A stretch of DNA of 64,000 bases from Cercis canadensis (Eukaryota; Streptophyta; Magnoliopsida; Fabales; Fabaceae), in NCBI GenBank assembly GCA_003255065.1, contig QAOA01006077.1, positions 385,277 through 449,276 of the forward strand. Direction: 5' to 3'. This document shows, piece after piece, positions 12,060-24,159 of this stretch (its first letter is position 1; every line of letters begins with the position of its first letter). The position numbers and the translations under genes were made by a program. The notes beneath the pieces are model-generated. The model did no database searches. It was not told the DNA's origin and saw nothing but the letters and a program-made list of their open reading frames with translations.

Positions 12060-13097
12060 AGCTAGACTCGGTCTTCCAACTCAAGTTAATGCTTGTGGTA
12101 ATCCTTGTGGATTCTAAAAGTTTGTGATTTTTTAATTAAAGCAAGCATTCATGCTTGTGGATTCTGAAAGTGTGATTTTTAAATAAAGCAAGCATTCTTT
12201 CTACTTGTTTTGATTTTATAGCATTAGTTTTGAAGGCTGAGTTCACTGAACTACAAACAAGGGGAAGAAAATGAGCTCATGAGTCTTCTGATGTCATTGT
12301 TCCTGTATCTCAGATTTCAACTACCTTGTTGAGATTTATGTCTTTAAAGTTTATCCATGTAAATGGATTAATGGACAATAGAATAGATATCCAAGTTTTT
12401 AGGCCACAAGAACGGCTCAACCTTGTGTGAAACTGTATTCCAAGTAATACAAGTTGCATGCATAAAACAAAAAGGTAACTAACTGTATCTATGTTCAAAT
12501 GGTCAAAGCCTAAATATGTGCAAATGAACGGCTAAATTTATTTGGGATTTTGTTAGGATACAAAGTTAGTTGTTGGGTAAGCATGGTTCAAGATTAAGAT
12601 GTTACACAAATTTATCAAAGGACTTCAAGGATCATATCAAAATCGTGAAATCCTACTTCCAATGAAAAAAAAAATGCCTCTGAGTTTAAAATTTATAGAA
12701 GTGGTTTGATTTATATATATATTTTTTTGTAATAAAAAAAAGTTTCTTAATGACAATCTAGGTAGTATTAAATAATTTACCTATAATTAATTTCAATAAA
12801 ATACTATAAAAAGATCAAATTAAAATTTATATTTAAAATCAATCATGACTATCTATTTTATGTTCTTATAATTTTTATATTAAAAATACATTTTAAAATA
12901 TAAAAATACCTTAAATTGAGATATATAAATAAATTTAAAATATTAATATCTTAAATTTAATTATTATGTATAATAATAAAATTTCAACTGTGTAACAAAT
13001 AATAACTCCTTAAAATATACGTATATTTATACCTCTAACATCAAAACAAATCTGCACCCTCTGTTTTAACTAAAGGACTCTCGTTTTTGTTTTATAA
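12060..13097. other. Intergenic DNA after QOR-B
   Basis: 3' UTR-like sequence at first, then strongly AT-rich DNA from about 12700. No gene or delimited repeat seen. Confidence 0.5.
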
Positions 13098-13315
13098 GGG
13101 TATGTTTGGGAGTTCTTTTGGAGAGGAAAGGAGAGGAGAGGAGAGGAATGAGATAGTCCACTCCCTTGTTTGGGAGTTTTAAGTTTGAAAGGGGAAGGAG
13201 ACCAAGGGTTAAACTTTGACCCTTGCACTCCTTTTTTCATTCACAAATTTCAACCCCCCAAATTGGGGGGTTTGGAGGGGTAGAGAATTAATTTACTAAT
13301 TTACCCATACTGTCT
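13098..13315. mobile_element. Tourist-like (PIF/Harbinger) MITE, left part
   Basis: Starts GGGTATGTTTGGGAGTTC right after the trinucleotide TAA and runs into the N gap. It is a close inverted match, over its whole visible length, to the end of the complete element at 59676-60513. Purine-rich GAGAGGA repeats follow the terminus. The 3-bp TAA/TTA target site and the GGGTATGTTTGG terminus fit Tourist-like MITEs. Confidence 0.8.
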
Positions 13316-13622
13316 NNNNNNNNNNNNNNNNNNNNNNNNNNNNNNNNNNNNNNNNNNNNNNNNNNNNNNNNNNNNNNNNNNNNNNNNNNNNNNNNNNNNN
13401 NNNNNNNNNNNNNNNNNNNNNNNNNNNNNNNNNNNNNNNNNNNNNNNNNNNNNNNNNNNNNNNNNNNNNNNNNNNNNNNNNNNNNNNNNNNNNNNNNNNN
13501 NNNNNNNNNNNNNNNNNNNNNNNNNNNNNNNNNNNNNNNNNNNNNNNNNNNNNNNNNNNNNNNNNNNNNNNNNNNNNNNNNNNNNNNNNNNNNNNNNNNN
13601 NNNNNNNNNNNNNNNNNNNNNN
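13316..13622. other. Assembly gap (307 N)
   Basis: Run of N that cuts both a Tourist-like element and the beginning of QOR-C. Confidence 1.
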
Positions 13623-14256
13623 CTTTAAGCAAAAGTTTTCCACTTTTAGTTCTTCCAAGTGGGTTATTTTGTGATGAAGTATAGTCGTTTAGTTGTAATA
13701 AATCTTTGTTTATAATTATAGAAATAGAGTGCGGATGTGGACTTAAGAGCAAAATGGGATTTTTTTTATTCTGGCTAAAATGATTGGTTTGTGAGCAAAT
13801 TGAATTGTGGGCACTTAATTGTTGGGTGTCTAAAAAATGCAAAACAACTCAAAGTCCTGTAACAACTGACAGGTTTGGGAAATATTCAATAAGATTTTCC
13901 TCTTATTTATGTTTGTGCTATAGGAAGGTAACTCATGAGAAATATGGATATGCTTGTCTGGAGTTTTGCCTTTTGGTGTTCGCATTCATTTACTCGGAAG
14001 AAGCTGTATGTGCTTGTAATTTTTGGTCAGAAGTGTACTTATATTAAAAATTAGAAATCATGTCTTCAGTTTTGGATGAGTCATATCTGACATGTTGTAT
14101 AAAATATTTGAAGTTTATTCAGTTAACCAGTTTGATTTAGCTCCATGATTGTTGAATTTATCTGACATGAGGTTGTTTGCTGATGATTTCAAATCTGTTA
14201 GTGTGTATTGCGATGAACCAAAATTGCATTAGTAATACGTTAAATGTGGTTTATAG

Positions 14257-16160
14257 GTATGTGCTCTTCTCAGTGGAGGAGGATATGCTGAGAAAGTTGC
14301 TGTTCCGGCTGGACAAGTTCTTCCTGTTCCACCAGGGGTTTCCCTGAAAGACGCTACTAGTTTCCCTGAGGTCGCATGCACTGTGTGGTCAACAGTTTTT
14401 ATGATGAGCCGGCTATCTGAAGGAGAAACATTCTTGGTAACTCCGAAGTCCAATAATCTATTGTCTGAATTATAACTGTATGGGTGCAGCTAATAGTCCA
14501 TGCTTGTATTTTATCAAAACTTGTCATTGGGTGCATTTATTATGGTACCATGTTTTAAAATTAATTATTATCCCATTAATTCTCAGGTCCATGGGGGCTC
14601 TAGTGGAATTGGCACATTTGCAATTCAGATAGCTAAATACCGAGGAGCCAAAGTATTTGTCACTGCAGGTCCATTAGTGCTTTCTTGTCATTGAATAAGT
14701 CGCTGTCCATACATTTTAGATGTGGAAATAATATTGTCCAGTCCAATGAAATTGGGACATTTTCAAGTTTTGATTTCTGTCCATCTCATTGATTGAAATT
14801 GTAGCTCCAAGTAATGTTTATCAAAAGAACTCATCCATTTTGGGTATTGATTAGCAGGTAGTGAGGAGAAATTAGCTTTCTGCAAGGATATTGGTGCTGA
14901 TGTGGGCATCAATTACAAAACAGAGGACTTTGTTGCTAGGGTAAAGGAAGAAACAGGTGGTCAAGGTATCATCTCTCTTGTGAACACCTAAGGCTTCCTC
15001 TTTGTTAACCAATCTATGTAGCACCCATTGATGGTTTTTTAATCTAATGGTTATATGGATTAACATAATGTAATTTATGCTCAATGTCAGGTGTTAATGT
15101 TATTCTTGATTGTGTGGGAGCATCCTATTATCAGCGGAACCTTGAGAGCTTAAGTTTTGATGGGAGACTTTTCATTATTGGCTTTCAGGGTGGGACGTCT
15201 ACAGAAGCAGATCTCCGTGCTTTCGTTGCTAAGCGTCTAACCGTCCAAGGTATTGCAAAATTTGGATATTATCCATTTCTCTTAGTTGCTCCTATTTGGA
15301 TATCTTCAATGATTTTTTTTCCTTTTTTTTGGGTTTTTTTAAAGATCACTTCTTATAATGGATCAGTTTCTTTGACCAAATACCGACTAGTATTAATAAT
15401 GGCATTAAATTTACTTTTAGAAAGATTGTGACATTGTAATGGTCTTAACTAAGAATTATGATATATATATATGTGTGTGTGTGTGCAAGGAAACCAAACT
15501 CGTGGATATCCAATTCTCAATATGCTTCCAATTTCTTGCATTTTAAGTGGCATCTTTTCATTTTACTTGTATATGCAAGGGATTGGCTAGATGAAATTGG
15601 GGAGAAAGTTTACAAAGGTGGCATTTTATTTTTCCATGACTTCTACGTCCCTTTACTTTGGGTGTTTTCACGTTTTTTCCCCCGTTCAAATCTGTTTAGA
15701 AGCTTCAGCTCATTTTACATTAGAGTTATTTTCTTCGTTCACCACTCACCTGGCACATCCCATCTGAGCTTTTGCTTCCCTTGACTTTTTTCTTAGGAGT
15801 ATTTTTCTGAAAAAATTTCTAAGAACTGGCATTCAATGAGTATTTGCTGAGATGTTCCCCCCCTTCCTCTGCCTCTCTCTTTACAGGGATGGGGCGGGAA
15901 TGGGATCTATCCTATGTTGAACACATGACTGTTAATTATACCTTAATGCGAATGTCTATGCAGGGGCTGGCTTGCGTACTAGAACTCCTGAAAATAAAGC
16001 TGTCATTATTAATGAAGTGGAGAAGAATGTTTGGCCTGCAATTGCAGCAGGAAAGGTTAAACCTGTGGTCTACAAGTATTTTCCTCTATCTGAAGCAGCA
16101 GAGGCTCACCGGCTCATGGAAAGCAGCAAGCATATTGGGAAGATTCTGCTTTTACCTTGA
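14257..16160 (+). CDS. Quinone oxidoreductase PIG3-like, QOR-C, exon 1 not assembled
   Basis: Five exons are visible: 14257-14436, 14587-14668, 14858-14965, 15091-15249 and 15964-16160. Their lengths equal those of exons 2-6 of QOR-A and QOR-B and all splice sites are intact. They encode the part from VCALLSGGGYAEK through the nucleotide-binding motif [20 protein letters not shown] to SSKHIGKILLLP. Closest to QOR-B. One unusual change is A to T in LKDATSFPEV. The sequence right after the gap (from 13623) matches QOR-B intron 1 about 90 nt past its donor. Exon 1 therefore either lies in the gap or was lost there. Whether this copy is functional cannot be decided. Confidence 0.82.
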
Positions 16161-16263
16161 AGCTAGACGTGGTCTCTATGACACTGTTACACCTAGCCAG
16201 TTTGGACCTTTTCTGTGTATTTGAGCTAGGATATTACTGGGTGCATGCACATGTGTTGTAACA

Positions 16264-17748
16264 GGAGGCAAGTCCTTCAATATTGTGGTTTTGGAAACAA
16301 ATTTCATAGATACGGTGGTTTTCAAACAATTGCCATGGATACTGCAGTTTTTTTTTTAAATGATCAGTGTCGCATTTTCAAAGTGAGAGTGCCGAATTTT
16401 GAGGTTTTTTTTTTTTTTTTAAATGTCAAATTTTGGTGTTCAATGGCATGTAGTGTCAAACTATGATATGCTTGTGAAAGTGCGACACCTGCTTAGCTGA
16501 GACCCTTCGAAATTCGGCTCTCATCCAAGTGTCAAGCCTTTGTAGACTTGAATAGGAAATTGCAGAGTAAAATTTTGACTATCAACCTTCCAAGTGCATG
16601 TTTTGTTTTGTTTTGTTTTGCATGAAATGACTACTCTGCATGCATACTGTTTCACTAATTTTACACGGCAACTTCTTGAACTTCACCCTCCCCATTTATG
16701 TCTTCTTCTATTCACTTATTCCTCTTCACTCTTCATTCTCTCCATTTGAAGAGTGAAGAGGAAGAAGTGAATGGAGAGAATGAAGAGTGAAGAGGAAGAA
16801 GTGAATGGAAGAAGACATAAATGGGAAGGGTGAAGTTCAAGAAGTTGCCGCGTAAAATTAGTGAAACAGTATGCATGCAGAGTAGTCATTTCATGCAAAA
16901 CAAAACAAAACAAAACCTACACTTGGAAGGCCGATAGTCAAAATTNGTAGACTTGAATAGGAAATTGCAGAGTAAAATTTTGACTATCAACCTTCCAAGT
17001 GCATGTTTTGTTTTGTTTTGTTTTGCATGAAATGACTACTCTGCATGCATACTGTTTCACTAATTTTACACGGCAACTTCTTGAACTTCACCCTCCCCAT
17101 TTATGTCTTCTTCTATTCACTTATTCCTCTTCACTCTTCATTCTCTCCATTTGAAGAGTGAAGAGGAAGAAGTGAATGGAAGAAGACATAAATGGGAAGG
17201 GTGAAGTTCAAGAAGTTTCCGCGTAAAATTAGTGAAACAGTATGCATGCAGAGTAGTCATTTCATGCAAAACAAAACAAAACCTACACTTGGAAGGCCGA
17301 TAGTCAAAATTTTGCTCTGCAATTTCCTATTCAAGTTTGCAAGGCTTGACACTTGGATGAGAGCCGAATTTTGAAGGGTCTCAGCTAAGCAGGTGTCACA
17401 CTTTCACAAGTATATCATAGTTTGGCACTACATGCCATTGAACACCAAAATTCAACATTAAAAAAAAAAAACCTCAAAATTCAGCACTACACTAATTTTT
17501 TTTCAAAAATTTGACACTCTCACTTTTAAAATGCGACACTCACTTTTAAATTAAAAAAAAATTTGACATTAAAAAAAAAACTTCAAAATTTGGCACTCCA
17601 CTAATTTTTTTTCAAAAATTCGGCACTCTCACTTTGAAAATGCGACACTGATCATTTAAAAAAAAATTGCATATCCATGGCAATAATTTGAAAACTACCG
17701 TATCTATGGAATTTGTTTCCAAAATCACAATATTGAATGACTTGCCTC
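16264..17748. mobile_element. Long-TIR foldback element, Mutator-like
   Basis: The left end (GGAGGCAAGTCCTTCAATAT) and the right end (ATTGAATGACTTGCCTC) are inverted copies, and the pairing continues through about 500 bp of each arm to a central hairpin. Both sides are flanked by the same 9 bp, GTTGTAACA (16255-16263 and 17749-17757). A 9-bp duplication with very long inverted ends is typical of non-autonomous Mutator-like elements. The N at 16946 marks an assembly join that repeats most of one arm, and two hairpin centres appear, so the true element is shorter. No transposase. It sits about 100 bp downstream of QOR-C. Confidence 0.8.
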
Positions 17749-17757
17749 GTTGTAACA

Positions 17758-18009
17758 ATGCTTATGGATGCTACAAGGTTGTAATTTACAATTTAAAAAT
17801 AGAGAAAGCATTATGTATCATTTGTATTTGAGGCAGCCGAGCCAGTTGTATATTTCTTCTCTTTTAGTTTGCCGTGGCTGAGCTCATTTTTCTACCTCTC
17901 ACTACCTACACATTTTGAAATTAAGGGTTGCAATACATTAATGTGAACATCCACATAATTAACATGACCTTCTAAAGTTCTACTAACAGCTTATGGAAGC
18001 TACTCTGGA
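17758..18009. other. Spacer upstream of NLR pseudogene
   Basis: No gene. The end of the stretch begins to resemble the upstream regions of the functional NLR genes. Confidence 0.4.
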
Positions 18010-18039
18010 GTAACGCGCAAGACTCAATAGTCAAAGTCC
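18010..18039 (+). promoter_or_regulatory. NLR upstream module (CGCG box plus W-box core), pseudogene copy
   Basis: GTAACGCGCAAGACTCAA followed by TAGTCAAAGTCC. Same module as upstream of NLR2, NLR4 and NLR5. AACGCG resembles a CGCG box and AGTCAA is the reverse of the W-box core TTGACT. A leader exon end (CTTGTCAG, then GTGAGC) follows at 18226, as in NLR2. Confidence 0.6.
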
Positions 18040-18607
18040 CTAATGTAAAACTGTATCACTGTTTATTCGTTAATTCATTTATGATTTCTATCTTGGTGGA
18101 GAGAGATTCTAATTCAAAGTAATTACAACTAGTCATCAGTCATCACTAATCTTTGGCACATGATCAATGGTGGGATTGGATGTCGCATTTCAGTTGTTTT
18201 CCTCATTAGCCACTTCAACTTGTCAGGTGAGCTTAACATGAAAAGTTATTCAATTGCTAATTAAATTTTATGTTATTTTCCTGTAAATCCGTTATTAGTT
18301 CAATTTCATTGTGTTTTTCTCTTCTTGAACATGTCCTTAATTAAGATCTTTCTGCCTAATTTAAAATCAATCAGTTAGAGGCTTTTCTGCAAGGAGTGAT
18401 CCTTCAGTAACAGTTGCAGGCTCCAGAAATTTTGTTTCAAACTGTACAAATTGTGTGTTTATTCTTTTCATAGTATGTACTAGTCAATACGGGAATTATT
18501 ATATCTTTACTTGATATAATTTGCATTTGAATTTTTCTTTTATATTGTGGTTAGGTGGTGTCTGGGTCAGCTTGTGCACACTTAGACTAATCAATAATGC
18601 ATTTCAA

Positions 18608-19140
18608 ATGGTTATTAGTATTTTTGGGGCGATTAGGGGTGTTATGAGCTGCCGTGTACACAAAACTATTTACATGAATCACTTGCTCGTCAGCAGACAC
18701 CTTAAAAGGTCAAATAAGTATTTGAACAAGCTCAAATCATTGATGGAGGAGCTTGATGCCCGGAAAGAAGATGTGAGCAGCCAACTAAAGTAAATGTGGG
18801 TTTAAAAAGGGATAAAGCCAAAGACAGCAGTCGAGTTCTTGCTGAAAAATATTGGAAAGATTACAACTGAAGTGAGTAGATTCATAAGGAAAATTGAACA
18901 AGGAAATGGAAGTGCAGGTGGTTTCTTCCAGAAGCAAGTTGGTAGAAATTTTTGAGAAACGCAGATGCCTTTAGGCTTTGTCTGGGGAGAACTTCTGCTT
19001 GCATACTCTTGTTGACAGACAAGCTTTGATGCCAGGGACAGAATAGGAGCCTAGCTCTGTGATATTTCTTAATGGTCAGAAAATTGTTTGATCCAACTTT
19101 TGTCTCGGATTTTTTCTCCATGCCATAATTCATCCTGCAT
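18608..19140 (+). pseudogene. CC-NBS-LRR pseudogene, both ends kept and the middle lost
   Basis: 18608-18950 matches the first 120 or so residues of NLR2, including the identical stretch NKLKSLMEELDARKEDVSS and later EQGNGSAGGFF. A TAA at 18791 replaces the Gln codon after SSQLK, and more stops follow. The conserved SCLC motif near the N-terminus has become SCRV. From about 18995 to 19130 the sequence resembles the DNA downstream of NLR4 at 50560-50640 (CTTTGTGAT, TCAGAAAATTG). So the 5' region, the coiled-coil part and the 3' UTR remain while the NB-ARC and LRR regions are deleted. Confidence 0.8.
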
Positions 19141-19310
19141 GGTTGTAAAAAAGTCGTTCTCTCTTGCTTTCTTTGACATTGTAATAAAAGTACAAGAGTA
19201 TACCTTTATCTCTTACTAGAGCTAGTTTGCTTAGATTCAAGGCAACTTTTAAACTACATAACAAAATTCACTCTTTTACAGAATGACAAAATTCTTTGAC
19301 ATTGTCTTTG

Positions 19311-22092
19311 TTATTCTGTCTTCACAACAAGAGTCTCAAAGCCACCACTGTTTATGCTGAGATGGTTGGGGTGCTTAGTGGTTGTCCCAAAGCCTACTCC
19401 ACCTGACCCATATTGCTGCACAACAAGCACCGAGGAGCGTGAACTGAAACTATTTGCTGCCACTATGTCTCCTACAACTCCAAGTTCGGGGCAATCACTC
19501 CATTCCAACAATTTTGATAGGGCCAAAGAATTCCTTCCTTTTCCTTGTCCAACGATGTACAAATCATACCCATTTTTGTCCAAATCAGTCAAAATTCTAG
19601 AAATATCATCGCCATTATGGGCATCCTTCTCAAAGTAAGTTATAGAATCCTCATTGTTCACTGCCTTGAGTCTAAAGGAACTCACATAATCATCATCCAG
19701 CTCTTTCTGCTTCTCACTATCCATTATTGCAGATAATAGATCTTGAGCGTCATCATGGTTAGAAGTATCCACTTCTGCAGCTTCATCAAACAAAAGAATC
19801 CGCACCACAGAGAGTTGGATCCCTGGATGCCTTGCCATTCTCCAAGCAACAGCTAGGGCTTCATGGTCATCAAGACCACCAATGAAGACCATAAGAATAT
19901 GCATGTTAACTTTGGACAATGATCCAAGACCATGATCAACGAAGACTCCCACAGAACAAGGAGCAGCATGCAAAACATTTAGGATTATGTCCCTATGTGC
20001 AATATCGGTTGTCTCCAAGGCACCATCTGTAGTTGAGTGTTTGTGAAAGGGGAGGAGAATTAAGGCTGTGAACTTCTCCTCGGCGAAGTTGTGTATGTCC
20101 TCATGAATGGTTTCATAAGATGACAAAGCACTCAGGATTTCAACTTTAGCAGCATCATGTTCATCTGCAAATGTTTCAAAGGAATTGGTTATGATTTCAA
20201 AGTCTGCTTTTGATTTTGTCAGAGTTTGTGCTCCAAGAGGCGTAGTGGGCTGCTTCATATGGGCAGCAAGAAGGGCAGTGGTGCGGCCAGTAAGCTCGAC
20301 AAGGTGAAGGGCGAATACTTGTAAAGGGGAAACTCTGGTGGCATTCCAGGTCTCAAGAATGTTGATCATGCCCGTGGCTTGGTTAGTATTGTGGACACAA
20401 GCCAAAATTCGAAGCTCCGCATCAACTCTTAACTTTTGAATAGTCCTCAGCTTGTATCGCGCAAACCTTCTTCTTGGTTTGTATACTGCATTAATGATAG
20501 GAGAGACTACTATAGTCATTAGAAGAATAGCAGACATCATAAGTGTATATGAGGCAGGATTCAAAATCTGCAGAACAAAGTTAAATTGAAGCCAATTAAG
20601 TTGCTGTGATTTGATTAACAAAAGAAGCATTTTGTAAAATACTAATTAGGCATATTACTGATAAATACCTTCTTGTCAGATGCAATGTTGAGAATAACAA
20701 GTGACAAGACGCCTTTTGTGTTCATAAGTAATCCAAGACCCATGGCATCTCGAGCAGGCATACCAAAGAAGGATGTAGTTAAGAAAGTGCTAAAAACTTT
20801 TTGAACACAGAGCAAGAGAATAATCACTATCGACGCAAACCAACTTTGCTGACTTAGGCTAAAAAAATTTAGTCTAATCCCACAGTTAGCAAAGAAGAGA
20901 GGTGCTATAATCCCAGATGCAAAATCATCTGAAGTCTCTATAAGCAAGTCAGCAAATCTCCCATGAGGGATGATTAGTCCATATACAAAAGCCCCAACAA
21001 TAGAGTGGGTTCCAAGAGTATCTGTAATATGTGCACAAACAAATGCCCCTAACACCACAAATACCAAGTGCTTAGGCTTCCATGATTCCTCCTCCATTTT
21101 TCTGTCAATTAACCGCACAAGGGAAGGACGTATCACGTAGAAGCAAATAAGAACAAATAGTATAGTGCTCAACACAGAGTAGATAGCTTTGCGATCATTG
21201 ATAGCAAATGGAATCAACAACAAAAACAACAACCAGTTATACATGTCAGTGATCATGGCTGCATTTAATGCTGCTCGGCCAAGCCCAGTATAGAGAAGCT
21301 TAAGATTAGCTAGGATGTGTGCAAGGACAGGAAAGCTTGTGATACTAACGGCTAGACTCCAAAACAGATAAGCTTTAGGCGTATATTCATCATAATTAGA
21401 AGAATGTGGTTTAGCTGTGGAAGTTACTTGCTGTAGATGGAAGATGCCGGCGCCAATCATCATTGGAATAATAATGCTGGCAATGGCAATGCACGTAACT
21501 TTCTTTCCTGCTCCTAGGACTGTGTCTAAGTTCATCTCCATTCCACATAGAAAGACATAGTAGGCAACACCGATATTTGCTATGGTTTCGACACTGAGAA
21601 CTCCATTTGAAGGGAAAATCATCGTATAAAAGGTTGTTCTCCCCACTAGATTAGGACTTAGTATAAAACCAGACTGCATATAAATTTAGAACACCCAAGA
21701 CTTAGAATGCACGGAATTTACCAAAAAAATAACAAAATAAAATGACATTCTTACGTAATACTTTAAAAAGGACATAACAAACTGAAGTGGGGATTAATCT
21801 GACAACAAAAATATGTGGATCACTGCGTAGGAAATAAAACATAAAAAATAAATAAAGTATTATTTAAACGAAACAGAATATGTATATTTGTACTTACAAG
21901 AATCTCAGCTACAAGACGAGGTTGATGAAGAGGTTTAAGAATGAAGTAAATAAGTCGAGTAGCGAATAAGAGAAAGGTGATTTGGCCAGCTAAAATTGGA
22001 AGGCGATTAGCGAGGACATTATCGGATTTCCAAATATCGTTTGGGTTACTAACATCTACCGTATAACATCCTCTTCCAATGTTGTCTGCCAT
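19311..22092 (-). CDS. Cation/H+ antiporter, CHX family (CPA2)
   Basis: Three exons on the minus strand: 22092-21898, 21673-20669 and 20567-19311. GT-AG junctions; total 2457 nt (818 aa), the usual CHX length. Residues 1-65 end in the family signature QPRLVAEIL; the second exon continues SGFILSPNLVG. The membrane domain of about 10-12 hydrophobic segments includes SITSFPVLAHIL and TDMYNW, whose Asp (about residue 208) sits where the family has its ion-binding acid. The third exon encodes the rest of the membrane domain and a large cytosolic universal-stress-like C-terminal domain with the closing motif ELGVVGDIVA. CHX proteins exchange K+ (or Na+) for protons at the plasma membrane or endomembranes. 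The exact subgroup and substrate are not determined. Remnants of a second copy lie at 8.1-8.5 kb. Confidence 0.9.
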
Positions 22093-24159
22093 TCTTGTGA
22101 TATTGCTGCTTCTTCTTCAGACAAAAATTTCAATGTCTGAAGCCAATAGACTTGCCTTATAAACTCCTCTTTCGGACAGAGAATGTAATGTTTGAAGCCA
22201 GTAGACCTGCTTTGTAAACCCATTGGCATGTATTGAACTAGAAAAGGATAGAAAGTACAATTAACAATTTTTTGCCAAGATTTCGGCACGTTCTATTTTA
22301 GGTGGCATTTTGTTTTATGAATAGCTATAATTGCTTATTGTTGGATTCTGCTTCTATATCTTTTCCTCTTCTACAGGAAGAAAGTTAGTTACAAAAAGAC
22401 CCTAACTTATTCTATTATATTGGCGTTTTGCCTCATTAATGATTTGTAATTGGTTATTACTAGATTTTAGATATATATGTTATCTTATTATTTTATTAAT
22501 ATTATAAAATTATTATAATTTCAAATTAGATAAATAATTTTTTTGAAATAATTAATGTAGATATTAATTAAAGCAAACTAAGAAATAGCAAAGAAGTATG
22601 ATATATTTTGAAAAAAAAATATAATAAGTTAACTACAAATAATTAATTGTTTAAATACCTATTGTTTTGGTTTAAGTTGATCTTGACCAAATAATAGGCA
22701 CCATAATAATAATAATAGTAGTAGTAATATTTTAAAGAAGTTTTTTCCAATCATTAATATCTTTGTTTTCCTTTAGTTTCTCCATTCATGAATGTTTTCT
22801 TTCTCTTTTCAATCGTTGAAGGATTAGAAGTGATAAGATATGGAAGAAAAAGACCAAAATTACTCTATTATTCTAAACTATTTAACTATTTTAAAATTAT
22901 TTACTTAAATAGTACTGTTTTAATTAAAATATAATAGGACAAATAAAGTGATATTGTTGGTCCCTCCAAATGAATTGGCGGGATCTCATTGGTCCCCTCC
23001 AAATTAAGTGACATGTGCAGGATCCTTTTTATTTGTTACTTATATTATTTTTTTATTCAAAACAATTCCATTTTGATAAATGCTTTCAAAGTAATCTTAT
23101 TTAAGTAATTTGTTTCTAAAAGTGCATTTTTTTTGGTTAATAAATCCTATTAATTAAGAACTAAAATAAAACTAAAAATAATTTATTTATTTATTTTTAT
23201 ATTTGATGATCATTTTATAAAATAATGTTCAATAAATAAAGAAAAGGAAAAAAAATGAAAGATTTACGAGTAATTACAAAAGGATAATATAAAATCTCTT
23301 AAATTTTATGTAAGAAAAAAACTTCTGTGCTAATTTTTTTTTTTTTGGCCTTGAGAGTAATGCTATAGAGGGTTCTTAGTTTTGGCATTATCTATTACAG
23401 CATAGTCAGCTAGTGGAAAATATAATAATGCACAACTGCATACGGTATGTTTGGTTAATTGTTTGTATAGAAACTGGAAGATTCTATTTATTAGGAATTG
23501 AACTTAGAAAGTGCATTTGCATGCTTTGTTACTTTGTTTTGAGCAAAATGGTGTCTATCGAGCATGGTGGCCTATAAATATCATCGTCAAAATTTTAGAC
23601 AAACTCATAACTCCGCGTGCCAAGACTAAAGCCATTGGGTTCCTGTTTCTCTGGCGTAGCATTCCTGGTAAAGTGGGCAATATTGAAAATTCTATAGTCA
23701 AGAGTCAACAACTAAAAGTCCACTCTCCATTGTAGTAGTAGCCTAGTAGGTAAGGATAATTTGCATTAAATATAGAAAATTCATTAAAAACTCGTATAGT
23801 TGTTTCCTGTCAATTTTCTGTATATGCTTCGGTTTGTTACTAACCGAACTGCTGGTTTGCCTTCTTCTGCTGTTCCTTCAACATCCCATTCCCAAGTAAG
23901 CTTAATTAAACTTAGTTTTGGCTTATGTTCTGCCCTTGCTGAATTTACATTCATGTGATTTATTAAGACTTAGCTGTTGAGTTGTTGCTAGTCAGAGGCC
24001 TCTCTTGATTTGTTGAAAGGACTCTTTCTGGATTAGCTACAATCCAGAAGGTGTCTTAATATATAGCTAGGATTCTTTAGCTGCTGCAATAAACTGGCCT
24101 AAGGGTTATGGTGTCCCTCTCCCTCTGAACCTTTTTCACTTGTGAGTCTGCATTTGACC
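22093..24159. other. Intergenic DNA between CHX and NLR1
   Basis: The part up to about 22400 is the 5' region of the CHX gene and contains two diverged copies of a phrase around AATGT(C/T)TGAAGCCA. 22400-23400 is strongly AT-rich with nothing recognisable. 23800-24150 is likely the promoter and 5' UTR of NLR1. No clear copy of the CGCG/W-box module is present; an AGTCAA stands near 23703. Confidence 0.5.

Noticed and set aside
13288..13842. Minus-strand open frame across the second gap
   Set aside because: Made of N and of transposon and intron sequence.
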